Made by a program: the position numbers and the translations under genes. The notes below the pieces were generated by a model. The model had not been told where the DNA came from. It made no database searches and was given only the letters and a program-made list of their open reading frames with translations. This document shows, in pieces, positions 21,394-28,784 of a DNA stretch of 28,784 nt. This DNA comes from a virus, in IMG/VR virus record IMGVR_UViG_3300041411_000260, positions 1 through 28,784 of that record. One strand, given 5' to 3'. Numbering within the stretch: position 1 is the stretch's first letter; every line of letters starts with the position of its first letter.

Positions 21394-23607
21394 TTATTTC
21401 TGTTTAAGTTGCGAAACTTCGTTTTTAAGCACCTGGATCGACTCGCCCATTTCCGCGATCGAGTCTTTTTGCGTCATGTAGCCGCGCATCAAATTCACCA
21501 GACTGGTGGTGCAGTCTCCCGCCAGGGCATCGACCGCTGCTGCCGCCCAGCCCCCTTCGTGGTACATCGGATAAACCGGGTAGCGCAGGTACAACCCGCC
21601 GGCGCCCTCGATTTTCGGTAGCACCGCGTAGATGCCCGAGGCGCGTACAAGCCGAGGCGTTCCGGCGCTATCCAATATCCAGCGCGGGCTCGCCCCTGTA
21701 TCCGCCGGATCGGGATCTAACACCGTGTCAGAGAACATCTCGGCCGGCGTGAGGTAGTGCCGAGAGCTATCGCTGCGCCCAGTCCAGGCGGTTTGCGCAG
21801 TGGCGCCATCGCCGACCGTGGCATTTACCGTGGCGATGCCATAAGGGTTCCAGCCCTCCAGCGGGGTACGCAAAATCAGCTCCAACGGAATCGCGTAGCT
21901 ATTGCGGTAGGTTTGGCCATCGGCCGTAAAGGACGCCACCTCGGGGCGGGTGTTGGACGCGACGAACAAGGTCGGATCGTTGTAACTACGCAGGCCTTTG
22001 GTGCGGCCGCTAGCGTTGCGCTCGTGCCCATATCGACGGTTGTAGTAAGCCGCGTTCAGCAGCTCGGCGCTGTCCCACTTGGTCAGCTTGGTCACCACGC
22101 CGCTGTCCGTGTACTGCTCGACCAAGTTCGCCCCGGCGCCATTCAGCCCCGGAACCTTGGCCATCAGTTCATCAAGTAGGTCGATGGTTGGGGATTCGTT
22201 GTACGCGCCCCAGGTCGGATCGGCTGACAGCTCACGGTTGATACGCCACCGCTGACGGCGGCTTGTCGCCACCTGCGGCCCTGTCAGGTTTGCGTGCCAA
22301 CGCTGCAACGGCAGATCGAGTGGGGTGACGAGTTTTTCAATGGGGTAATCCCCCACGCTGCCCACGTCTGCGACCGATATGCGGTAGCGCCAGGCTACGT
22401 ACTGCGGCCGCCCAGTCTTGGAAACTTGTCGTACCGATCCGGGGATAAACGATCCGTTTTCATTTCGTCCGCTATAGCCGGTGGCGCCCATCAACAGGGT
22501 GCGCGACAACAGGTCGCGATAGCCGTTGATTTCCTCCAGATGGCGGAAGCTTTCAAAGGTGTCGCTCACCTCGTCGGTCAACAGCTCCGGCCAGATTTCC
22601 AGCACCGACAGGTTCCAGCGAAAATGTGGCCGGTAGTCGCGAATTTCCGTATCACGCGTAGCAAAGGCCCGAAAATATTCGCGCATTTCTGCGACCTTCG
22701 CGGGAATGCCAACCGCCGCATTCACCGACGCGGGGGCTGCTGGTGGAGCAATGTCCACCATTGCCAGATAGTTACCTGGCGCAGCGCTGCGCAGGCGGTA
22801 GTCGTTATGCCGCGTCCTGACCATATGGCCGTTGATCATGGCCGCGATTTCCCCCAGACCCGGCGTGGCCAGCAGGTTGGGATGGTTGTGCAGGTTGATG
22901 GCCGAATAAGCGCCGTCGAATGTGCGGTTGAACGACTCGGTCCCGGCAGAGCCGTACTGGCGACTGCCCAAAACCCCCGACTGGCCAAAGGTGCGGAAAA
23001 TTTCAGCGAGGTATTCCGATTGGCTTGACTCAGCGACCCAGTCTGTTTCGATGAAATTGGTCAGCGGATAATTATGAGTTTTGCCTTCCGCATGTTCGGC
23101 CGACAGGTCCTTCTTGATGCTGGCCAATTCGACTTCGACAAACTCTTTCACCCAGGCACGGGTCGCCTGAATGACCGAACCGTCGAGCATCAACGTTACG
23201 TTGTCGGCATTGCTGGTAGTGAAGATGGTGCGAATGTTGATTTCGCGGCCGGCACCCGTGGTAATGAGCGGCTTGAACGACTCAGGGTATTTGCCGATGG
23301 CGTACAGAATGCCGGTGTCCGTCCAGACGGCAACCTCACGAATCCAGAAGCCACCGACGTTCTGAGGAATGATCGCCTCGATCACCAGCCAGGCGGTGTT
23401 TGTTTTGTCTTGATACAGATTGCTGAAGCTGCCTTCCCAGACCTTACGCTTCAAGGCGACTTGCGTATCGACTGGGTTGTAGGAGGCGCCGTTCCCGTCA
23501 CCGACGCTCATCTTCACCAGCTTGATCGGCTTCCCGGTGGCCTTGCACTCGGCTTCATATTGAATGCCGGCCTTGGTCAAAATCGTATAGAACTCTTGCG
23601 CTGCCAT
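21394..23607 (-). CDS. H: Tail fibre protein gpH-like
   Basis: A 737-residue tail fibre. The N-terminal about 160 residues match the tail-collar fibre domain DUF3751 (TILTKAGIQYEAECKATGKP, GGFWIREVAVWTDTGILYAI), which attaches the fibre to the baseplate via gpI/gpJ. The remainder is a host-range distal part rich in aromatic and Asn/Gly residues, and the C-terminal 30 residues are coiled coil (SIAEMGESIQVLKNEVSQLK), likely a trimeric tip or chaperone end. The ATG at 23607 overlaps the gpI stop (TGATG); GTG at 23610 is a less likely start as GGAGG would be too close. Confidence 0.9.
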   Translation of the reverse strand: MAAQEFYTILTKAGIQYEAECKATGKPIKLVKMSVGDGNGASYNPVDTQVALKRKVWEGSFSNLYQDKTNTAWLVIEAIIPQNVGGFWIREVAVWTDTGILYAIGKYPESFKPLITTGAGREINIRTIFTTSNADNVTLMLDGSVIQATRAWVKEFVEVELASIKKDLSAEHAEGKTHNYPLTNFIETDWVAESSQSEYLAEIFRTFGQSGVLGSRQYGSAGTESFNRTFDGAYSAINLHNHPNLLATPGLGEIAAMINGHMVRTRHNDYRLRSAAPGNYLAMVDIAPPAAPASVNAAVGIPAKVAEMREYFRAFATRDTEIRDYRPHFRWNLSVLEIWPELLTDEVSDTFESFRHLEEINGYRDLLSRTLLMGATGYSGRNENGSFIPGSVRQVSKTGRPQYVAWRYRISVADVGSVGDYPIEKLVTPLDLPLQRWHANLTGPQVATSRRQRWRINRELSADPTWGAYNESPTIDLLDELMAKVPGLNGAGANLVEQYTDSGVVTKLTKWDSAELLNAAYYNRRYGHERNASGRTKGLRSYNDPTLFVASNTRPEVASFTADGQTYRNSYAIPLELILRTPLEGWNPYGIATVNATVGDGATAQTAWTGRSDSSRHYLTPAEMFSDTVLDPDPADTGASPRWILDSAGTPRLVRASGIYAVLPKIEGAGGLYLRYPVYPMYHEGGWAAAAVDALAGDCTTSLVNLMRGYMTQKDSIAEMGESIQVLKNEVSQLKQK

Positions 23608-24410
23608 CACGCCTCCAACGGGTAGATAGTGGTCAATTCACCCGCGTCCGCAGCGATGGACTGATAGGCCGGTTCGGCCAGTTGTTCCAAGGCAGTGACG
23701 TGCAGGGGGTGGATAGTCGTTTGCTCGCCAGAATCACTGCCGACCGCCTCTCGGGCGGGATAGGCATGCTGTTCCAGCAACGTGGGTTGAAGCGGATAAA
23801 GGGTGGTCATTTCGGTGGTGACCGCGACGCTCGCCGCGCTTCGATCCGTGCAGGTGAGCTCCAGCAACGAGACCTGCAACGGGTAGATCGTGGTGACCTC
23901 GCCCTCGACAACGCAGGCACCGAAACAGAGGGCGGCGGTGGTTTCCAAGCCAAAGGCGAGGCGGGTCATGTGCCGGCTGACCGGCTTGGCGTCATCAATG
24001 AGCCGGGTCAGCTCCTGGTACATTTCTTCGGTGATGCCGGTATCCAGAACCTCGACCTTCAGTGCAAACGTGCCCGGCTCGCGCTCAGGCACGGTCTGCC
24101 ACCATTCCTCCACTTCGATCAGGTAGCCCAGAGGCTCGACCACACGGCGCAACGCACCGAGGGTGCCTTTGCGCGCATGGATGTAGAACGACGCGCGGAT
24201 GGCGGTGCGCTTAGCTGCCTCGGACCATCGATGGTCCCAGCGATCAACCGAGAAGGCCCATGCCAGATAGGGCAACAGGTGCAGCGGGCACAAATCCGGG
24301 TTGTACAGCTGGCGCAAAGGAATCGGCACGCGCTGGATATCTGCCAAAGCTTGGGCGGCCTGGCGTTCAAGTGGGGTGACGTTGCGCGGGAGTAGAGCTT
24401 GGGCGGTCAT
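23607..24410 (-). CDS. I: Baseplate/tail protein gpI with four-repeat C-terminal extension
   Basis: P2 gpI-family baseplate protein (about 268 residues; 176 in P2). The first 165 residues are the conserved domain (LCPLHLLPYLAWAFSVDRWD; ASFYIHARKGTLGALRRVVE) that holds the fibre. The extra C-terminal 95 residues carry four copies of a TTIYPL-type motif (at about 174, 203, 232 and 261), each exactly 29 residues after the previous one. Translation starts at ATG 24410 (TGATG overlap with the J stop) or GTG 24413. Confidence 0.92.
   Translation of the reverse strand: MTAQALLPRNVTPLERQAAQALADIQRVPIPLRQLYNPDLCPLHLLPYLAWAFSVDRWDHRWSEAAKRTAIRASFYIHARKGTLGALRRVVEPLGYLIEVEEWWQTVPEREPGTFALKVEVLDTGITEEMYQELTRLIDDAKPVSRHMTRLAFGLETTAALCFGACVVEGEVTTIYPLQVSLLELTCTDRSAASVAVTTEMTTLYPLQPTLLEQHAYPAREAVGSDSGEQTTIHPLHVTALEQLAEPAYQSIAADAGELTTIYPLEA
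23615..23900 (-). repeat. Four 87-bp repeats at the 3' end of gene I
   Basis: The codon blocks for TTIYPL, TTLYPL, TTIHPL and TTIYPL begin with a GGGTAGATAGTGGT-like plus-strand signature near 23621, 23708, 23795 and 23882, spaced exactly 87 bp. The spacing is exact while the rest of each unit has diverged, so the repeat length is under constraint. They end with the last unit at the stop codon. Confidence 0.85.
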
Positions 24411-25321
24411 CACTCAACCCCCAGGGACAAATCGATGTGCGTGCAAAAGGGCGCCTGGTAGGGGGTAGCAACGATGTCCTGCCAATTCTGCAACACGACT
24501 TTGCGCACGCCTTCAACGTGCAGCGAAGCGTGCACGATGGATTCGGACACTTCGAGTCCGAGGCGACGCCGCTGGTTTACGAACTTCAGCAGGCTGGTCT
24601 TCGCCGCGGCAAGCGCAAGCTCGCTCTCGGGACCATTGCTCAGCATGTAGAGCTTGGCTTTCACCTGGTAGTTGATGATGTCGGCGCCCTGCACGGTCAG
24701 TCGATCAGCGACCGGGCGGCGATCATCGTCACTCAGGTAGGTCTTGACCGTGGCCAGCAGCGCAGGGGAGGCGGTACCGTCGCCGAGAAGCGATTGCACA
24801 ATCACCACCACTGTGGCGGGCGAAGGGCTTTCTGCGGTTGCGTCCGCCACTTGGCCATCTGCCGAGCGAGCATGAAAGATGTAACTGTTGCGAGAACCTG
24901 CGGTGCTCAGACCTTCCCAGGCCATTTGCGCACGCTCGCGCAGGCTGTCGTCACTCTCCACCACTAGGGGAATTGGCGGTGTTGCGGAGGGCTTGGCTTC
25001 CTGAACGACCAGGCGAGCGATGTTGTAATTCGCCGCAATGTTTTCGAGGTCGGTGCCTTTGGCGAGGGCCAGCATGTTGGCAACGGACGCTTCATTCACA
25101 CGCTGACGCCAGACAGTCTCGCGATAGGCGTTCTCTTGAAGCAGCTTGGTCAGCGGCTCCGACTCCAGCGCAAGGCGTGCAGCAATTTCGGCCTGTTCTT
25201 CGACTGGCCAGAGGCTGATAGCGTAGGCCTTGCGCTCGGCAAGGATCTGTTCGAAATCGATCTGTTCGACGATCTGCGGGGCCGGCAGCTGAGCCAGGTC
25301 GATGGCGGTAAAGGTACTCAT
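24410..25321 (-). CDS. J: Baseplate protein gpJ
   Basis: P2 gpJ-family baseplate assembly protein, 303 residues (302 in P2), part of the baseplate wedge. Recognisable core: ETVWRQRVNEASVANMLALA, followed by the ANYNIARL region and NYQVKAKLYML near the C-terminal part. The ATG at 25321 overlaps the W stop as ATGA, and its stop overlaps the I start, so the V-W-J-I-H genes are tightly coupled. Confidence 0.95.
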   Translation of the reverse strand: MSTFTAIDLAQLPAPQIVEQIDFEQILAERKAYAISLWPVEEQAEIAARLALESEPLTKLLQENAYRETVWRQRVNEASVANMLALAKGTDLENIAANYNIARLVVQEAKPSATPPIPLVVESDDSLRERAQMAWEGLSTAGSRNSYIFHARSADGQVADATAESPSPATVVVIVQSLLGDGTASPALLATVKTYLSDDDRRPVADRLTVQGADIINYQVKAKLYMLSNGPESELALAAAKTSLLKFVNQRRRLGLEVSESIVHASLHVEGVRKVVLQNWQDIVATPYQAPFCTHIDLSLGVE

Positions 25322-25662
25322 ACGCTGGCCCCCAGCTGCAACGGGACGCTAAGACTCAAGGGCTCGTTGGTGTCGACACGGCTGCATTCGATGTCCATCA
25401 CCGTCTGACCTTGCAACGTGGCCCCCATGAACTGCACGCGGCTGAGGGAAATCCGGGGTTCCCAGCGCATCAGGGCCATGACGGTGGCGGCGTAGACGCG
25501 CAGCCGGGTGACGTCATTGAACGGATGGTCGACCAGCTCCGGCAGAAAGCTGCCGTACTCCCGGCGCATCACGCGGGTGCCGAGGCGAGTAGTCAGGATG
25601 TCGGTGGTCGACTGGACGATATGCTCGACGGTGTCGATCGCGGCGCCGGTTTCTCGGTTCAT
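25318..25662 (-). CDS. W: Baseplate wedge protein gpW
   Basis: P2 gpW-family (gp25-like lysozyme-fold) baseplate wedge protein, 114 residues (115 in P2), with the VRMREYGSFLPELVDHPFND block (in the form VMRREYGSFLPELVDHPF). Start overlaps the V stop (ATGA) and the stop overlaps the J start, so it is translated by coupling. Confidence 0.95.
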   Translation of the reverse strand: MNRETGAAIDTVEHIVQSTTDILTTRLGTRVMRREYGSFLPELVDHPFNDVTRLRVYAATVMALMRWEPRISLSRVQFMGATLQGQTVMDIECSRVDTNEPLSLSVPLQLGASV

Positions 25663-26249
25663 TCCGGTTTCCCCGTCTTGCCGCTGCCTGACATCACGCC
25701 GCCGTGCGGATGGTTGACCAAGCTGATCTCGGCGGCGACCACATCTTCCGAGGCGATGACTTTCCCAGTGATGGCTTGATTGCCTTCCTGGGTGTAATTG
25801 CCGGTCTGCGTGTAGTCACCTTCATGGGTGATCGATCCGACGATGTGAATACCGCCGGTACTAATCAAGTCCGTGGTACCGCCTTCCACCAGCACGGCGC
25901 TGAGGTGGTGAGCAACGCTGTCGTACTCGATGACGGTGCCGTCGTGATAGGTGCGCCGGTGCAGCCCAGGGCGATCGCCATTGGCCGGATTGAGGTCGCT
26001 GAAAATGCCGGTCAGGGCAATGCCGTTACCCAGTTGCCCGGATGGGCTGAACAGAATGACTTGCTCATCGACCGTAGGCGGGTCCCATTCCTTGCCCGCA
26101 CCGGCGCGCAAAGTGATCCACGGCAGCCAGGCAGTGGTCAACGTTCCAGTATTTACACGCACACGGGGGGGCTTCATCTGTATTTCGGCGATGGTGCCAA
26201 AGCGGATGAGGTTTTCGATCAGGCGGGCGAGGGTGGCTAAATCGTTCAT
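25659..26249 (-). CDS. V: Baseplate spike protein gpV
   Basis: P2 gpV-family spike that pierces the host membrane, 196 residues (211 in P2). The N-terminal OB fold starts MNDLATLARLIENLIRFGTI, which lines up with the P2 N-terminus, and the C-terminal beta-helix ends in the metal-binding tip HPHG at His180/His182, which in P2 binds iron through an HxH motif. Repeats THEGDYTQTGNYTQEGNQ (141-158) are typical of spike beta-helices. It heads the V-W-J-I-H operon, with an Ogr-type dyad upstream. The Shine-Dalgarno is weak. Confidence 0.94.
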   Translation of the reverse strand: MNDLATLARLIENLIRFGTIAEIQMKPPRVRVNTGTLTTAWLPWITLRAGAGKEWDPPTVDEQVILFSPSGQLGNGIALTGIFSDLNPANGDRPGLHRRTYHDGTVIEYDSVAHHLSAVLVEGGTTDLISTGGIHIVGSITHEGDYTQTGNYTQEGNQAITGKVIASEDVVAAEISLVNHPHGGVMSGSGKTGKPE

Positions 26250-26296
26250 GGCGCCGATGGTGGTGCCATGCGTGCGTGAGCGCAGTAATCTCGACT

Positions 26297-26315
26297 TGTA
26301 GGCGAGTAGGCTACA
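26297..26315 (-). promoter_or_regulatory. Putative Ogr site of the V late promoter
   Basis: TGT-N13-ACA at 26297-26315 with the same extended form TTGT-N12-TACAGG as the FI site. It is centred 57 bp before the V start codon; at the P2 distance of about -55 this would leave almost no leader, so the exact promoter position is uncertain. It also lies between V and the divergent nuclease-like gene, 78 bp before that start codon. Confidence 0.6.
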
Positions 26316-26392
26316 GGTGGTCGGTCTAAGCTATGGTGTCGAAACGCCCAAACGGCAGAAATATCTCGATTGATTTCAAAGGAGTGAACTAG

Positions 26393-27613
26393 ATGTTGTC
26401 AATTATGCATCCAAGCGTTATGCGTAAGGTTCATGAATTATCTATCGGGCTTCTGCCTGTAATAATTAAGGCTGATTCGATTCCTAAGCTGATAGTTAAA
26501 GTATCTAAGGAGGCCATCTTAACGGCTAAGGTTAGGAAGGGGTTCCTGATTTATTTGATTCCGTATGAGGTTTTGGGGGTTAAGTCTGTTGGTTTTTTGG
26601 CGGCTTTTTTTGATGATCAACACCATCCTTATACGGCGAGCGGCGCGCTGATTAAGGAGTTGTCAGGAAGGGAGCTTTCTAAGTTGTTCGTCGCTCCCGT
26701 AGTTGATGTGCATTTTTTCGACGAGCTTGGGAGGGAAATGTTGGCCTATCGGGCAGATTTTAAATCTACCAAAAAACATCGTGATATGTTACGTGGAGCA
26801 GTTATTCCGAGCATTCATGGATTGAATCAAGGTGCAGTTCTTGATCAGATCAATGATTGGTACAAGCTCAGTAGTTTGGAAGATGATGCTTCGGCAATAA
26901 AAGTGACCTTTGTAGAACCGATCATGCCAGAGGATATTGTTTATTTTGATTTGCGTCATGATGTCAACAGCTATCACGGGAGTCCAGGTTTTAGTGAGGC
27001 TCCCCTTGAGCGTGAGATTCCCGGGCCACCTCAAGAGAAAGAGATAATCGCTTTGCTTCAACGTACTTTTGATTCTAATGAAATCTATTTGGCACCAAAA
27101 AGGACAGACGACAAAAGGGAGGTGGTCGATATTCTCGTTGTTACAGATCAGAGTGTCATTTTGATCCAGGCTAAGGATAATCAGAATCTTGAAAGCATCC
27201 TAAATAAGACGATTGAAAAAAAACGAATGGCGACAAATAAAGCATTGAAGAAGGGGCTTGTTCAAATTGGGGGTGGAATAACTTACCTTAAGAAGTCGTC
27301 GCTTTTGGTGTTTTTGATGGGTGGGGAGGAGGTCGAAATAGATTTGACCGGTAAGAGAATTTATTCGATTGTTATTGTCAAAGAGTTATTTATTGATGAT
27401 TATGATGTTTATACGCCGCCTATGCTTGAGCTGTATGAGAAGAGTGGAGTCCCATGCATCCCATTGTCGTATAGTGAGTTGCATCAGTACACACGCTTTA
27501 TTCAGGGGGATCAACCATTCTTCGAGGCTTTTATAAAAGTTTTTAATCATGGGTTAGAAACTGGGATGTTCCCCCGTCTGCGAGTGTTGCCCCCTGGTTC
27601 TATTGTTAACTAA
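26393..27613 (+). CDS. PD-(D/E)XK nuclease-like cargo protein inserted between S and V
   Basis: A 406-residue protein. Its centre carries a restriction-endonuclease-like core: Glu215/Glu217 in QEKEIIALLQ, Asp246 in EVVDILVV and Gln259-Ala-Lys261 in VILIQAKDN, a pattern of the PD-(D/E)XK fold with Gln in place of the usual Asp/Glu. The N-terminal 200 residues (FFDDQHHPYTASG, VIPSIHGLNQGA) and the C-terminal 100 are unassigned. GGAG is 8 nt before the ATG. Unlike its neighbours it is on the plus strand and AT-rich, and its stop (TAA) overlaps the S stop. It is cargo, probably a defence nuclease, though target and trigger are unknown. Confidence 0.75.
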   Translation: MLSIMHPSVMRKVHELSIGLLPVIIKADSIPKLIVKVSKEAILTAKVRKGFLIYLIPYEVLGVKSVGFLAAFFDDQHHPYTASGALIKELSGRELSKLFVAPVVDVHFFDELGREMLAYRADFKSTKKHRDMLRGAVIPSIHGLNQGAVLDQINDWYKLSSLEDDASAIKVTFVEPIMPEDIVYFDLRHDVNSYHGSPGFSEAPLEREIPGPPQEKEIIALLQRTFDSNEIYLAPKRTDDKREVVDILVVTDQSVILIQAKDNQNLESILNKTIEKKRMATNKALKKGLVQIGGGITYLKKSSLLVFLMGGEEVEIDLTGKRIYSIVIVKELFIDDYDVYTPPMLELYEKSGVPCIPLSYSELHQYTRFIQGDQPFFEAFIKVFNHGLETGMFPRLRVLPPGSIVN

Positions 27614-28074
27614 TCACGAATAGTGAGGTGCGATAGTAAGCCGTCGCGGATCAAATCGAGATCCGCTTCGGTGAAACCGAGAATTTCTCGCTGTTCGTAC
27701 TTTATATTAGGAGCGTCACGCTCCGCACGATCCTTCAATCCGTACTGATGCACTCTGGCTATGCGAGCGATGCGACCCGTGAAGCCAACGCTGATGGCGT
27801 TACCGTCACCCTGAACCTTGAGAAAGCTAGCGGTGCGCAGCTTCTGGAACATCTGAACTTTCCGCTTCACCCGTCCCTGTTTACCGCGCAGGTTATGCTG
27901 CTTGCGCGGGGCATACTTGCTGCCATCCGGATTGCGCTGGGTGATCACTCTTTGCTGTTGGCTGCGGCGTAAAGCCTGACCGAGGCTTCGAGCCAGTCTG
28001 TTGCGTGATGCGGGCTCCAGTTGCCCGAGCAGGCCGGCCGCCCAATCTTCCAGCGCCTCCAGTCTGTTAGTCAT
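27610..28074 (-). CDS. S: Tail completion protein gpS
   Basis: P2 gpS-family virion morphogenesis protein, 154 residues (150 in P2), acting at the tail end. Recognisable are MTNRLEALEDWAAGLLGQLE and the basic central segment PRKQHNLRGKQGRVKRKVQM. It overlaps R by 8 bases and its TAG stop overlaps the stop of the convergent nuclease-like gene at 27610-27613. In P2 it ends the O-to-S operon. Confidence 0.93.
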   Translation of the reverse strand: MTNRLEALEDWAAGLLGQLEPASRNRLARSLGQALRRSQQQRVITQRNPDGSKYAPRKQHNLRGKQGRVKRKVQMFQKLRTASFLKVQGDGNAISVGFTGRIARIARVHQYGLKDRAERDAPNIKYEQREILGFTEADLDLIRDGLLSHLTIRD

Positions 28075-28546
28075 TCGGGACTACCCACTCATTACCTGTG
28101 GCCTGAGTACCCGGAATCCATGCGGAGTCTAGAAACGCCGCGACACGCTGAGGTTCACCAGGATGCCTGATGGTGGTATTGCCTTCGGCGTCCTTGCCTA
28201 CGACCACGCGCTCGGTCAGCGGCAAGGTCAGGCTGAAATCCACTTTGCTGTTGTCGAGAATGTCGGCTTCGAACTGGATGCCGGCGGCGGACTTGTTCAG
28301 GTTTTCCAGCAGCTCGGATTGATGGACGCTCAGCCAGCCGAGCAGTGGCAGCATGACACTGTCGGGGTGGCCGGCGAAGTCGGTGAGGAGGACTTGTAGG
28401 TCGAAGCTGTATTCAAACGAGAGGCTGGCCGCAGCAGTGCAACGGACTTTGCCGTTATCGATAAAGATCAGCAGTCGGTCGGGGTTGTGTTTGAGTTCGG
28501 CAACGGTGGCCAACAGATGAGCGCGCAGGCTCTCGGGTTTGTTCAT
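28067..28546 (-). CDS. R: Tail completion protein gpR
   Basis: P2 gpR-family protein, 159 residues (155 in P2), essential to complete the tail. The start MNKPESLRAHLLATVAELK, RLLIFIDNGKV and AASLSFEYSFDLQVLLTDF follow the P2 protein closely. The ATG at 28546 overlaps the Rz1 stop (ATGA), so it is coupled to the lysis genes, as in P2. Confidence 0.95.
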   Translation of the reverse strand: MNKPESLRAHLLATVAELKHNPDRLLIFIDNGKVRCTAAASLSFEYSFDLQVLLTDFAGHPDSVMLPLLGWLSVHQSELLENLNKSAAGIQFEADILDNSKVDFSLTLPLTERVVVGKDAEGNTTIRHPGEPQRVAAFLDSAWIPGTQATGNEWVVPND

Positions 28547-28784
28547 GGGGTGGCCTGTTGATGCTGATAAACCATATCGACCTGACCTGCGCATTCTGCC
28601 CAAGCAGCCTCGACGCGGTCCTGGTCGCTGAGTTGGTCGCCGTTACTGTGTGGACTAGTCGCCGGCAGAGTGCAGGGCACCACGGCCGGACAACCACTGA
28701 CGATAAGCGTCGGCGCCGGTGAGAGTGGGGCGCTCGCGCAGCCGGCGAGCAGCATCAGGCAAAGGCTGACCAGCCCAGTCGCGT
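28543..28784 (-). CDS. lysC: Rz1-like outer-membrane spanin lipoprotein (LysC-like), cut by the window end
   Basis: Partial CDS: the start lies beyond 28784. The frame reads ATGLVSLCLMLLAGCASAPL, a lipoprotein signal with the lipobox LLAGC, so the real start must be upstream of the ATG at 28755. The mature part is a short Pro/Ser-rich, Cys-containing peptide ending VDMVYQHQQATP. Rz1-type spanins fuse outer and inner membrane in the last step of lysis, together with Rz. The gene overlaps the Rz frame, as expected for this pair. Confidence 0.82.
   Translation of the reverse strand, partial: ATGLVSLCLMLLAGCASAPLSPAPTLIVSGCPAVVPCTLPATSPHSNGDQLSDQDRVEAAWAECAGQVDMVYQHQQATP
28655..28784 (-). CDS. 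lysB: Rz-like inner-membrane spanin (LysB-like), C-terminal fragment
   Basis: Partial CDS in another frame. The visible C-terminus contains DWAGQPLPDAARRLRERPTL, then GADAYRQWLSGRGA and the stop TAG at 28655-28657. This RP-L-TGA-AYRQWL block is typical of LysB/Rz-family spanins of P2-like phages. The start and TM segment lie outside the window. Rz1 is nested in its 3' end. Confidence 0.8.
   Translation of the reverse strand, partial: RDWAGQPLPDAARRLRERPTLTGADAYRQWLSGRGALHSAGD

Noticed and set aside
14497-23607. Possibility of an R-type pyocin instead of a prophage
   Set aside because: The tail gene order is P2-like, but an integrase, a replication primase-helicase and an immunity switch are present, so a prophage is better supported; capsid genes are expected outside the window.
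1-28784. CRISPR arrays, transposases, rRNA genes
   Set aside because: No regular direct-repeat/spacer pattern and no IS-type frame or terminal repeats were seen. The only regular repeats are the gpI protein repeats and short operator-type sites.

Overview
The window looks like the left part of a P2-type (Peduovirus-like, contractile-tailed) prophage in a Pseudomonas chromosome, probably of the fluorescens/putida group. This rests on a bacterial tRNA-Ser(GGA) at the left edge, GC-rich coding style, a P2-order tail cluster and small phage genes of the kind seen in Pseudomonas prophages. The right phage end lies outside the window.

Layout. (1) 1-2420: tRNA-Ser with a terminator, then three plus-strand genes that look chromosomal or boundary cargo: an HD-domain protein, a 71-residue protein and a two-TM protein of 364 residues. 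(2) 2507-9479, minus strand: tyrosine integrase, then (upstream of it) a long early operon. In order of transcription this operon holds a Cro-like HTH protein, a YmfL/CII-like regulator, small proteins, an Ogr/Delta zinc-finger late activator, a 904-residue zinc-finger/toprim/AAA+ primase-helicase, a small P-loop protein and two small proteins. (3) 9480-9896: a divergent immunity switch, with an operator palindrome sitting exactly between a TTGACA -35 and an AATACT -10, and a short non-cleavable-type repressor on the plus strand. (4) 10191-10946: small plus-strand lysogenic genes. (5) 11049-13103, minus strand: an AT-rich cargo operon encoding a TIR-like protein, a caspase-like protease, a three-TM protein and a 37-residue polyproline microprotein. 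This is the most interesting part of the window. (6) 13235-26249, minus strand: tail operons D, U, T, E/E' (with -1 frameshift), FII, FI, then a tail accessory protein, a beta-helix-like protein, H, I, J, W, V. (7) 26393-27613, plus strand: an AT-rich PD-(D/E)XK nuclease-like cargo gene inserted antisense between V and S. (8) 27610-28784, minus strand: S, R and the overlapping spanin genes (Rz1- and Rz-like), both cut by the window end.

How it works together. The divergent repressor/Cro pair controls the early operon, which supplies replication (primase-helicase) and the Ogr-like activator. Ogr is expected to switch on late operons: a shared dyad (TTGT-N12-TACAGG) lies upstream of both FI and V, the heads of the two late tail operons in P2. 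The two AT-rich cargo units lie at operon boundaries, outside the late transcription units, where they can be carried without breaking morphogenesis. The TIR + caspase pair matches the architecture reported for type IV Thoeris anti-phage defence; the added membrane protein and polyproline microprotein are not part of the description I know. The nuclease-like gene is a second candidate defence gene. If both work, the lysogen would be protected against competing phages.
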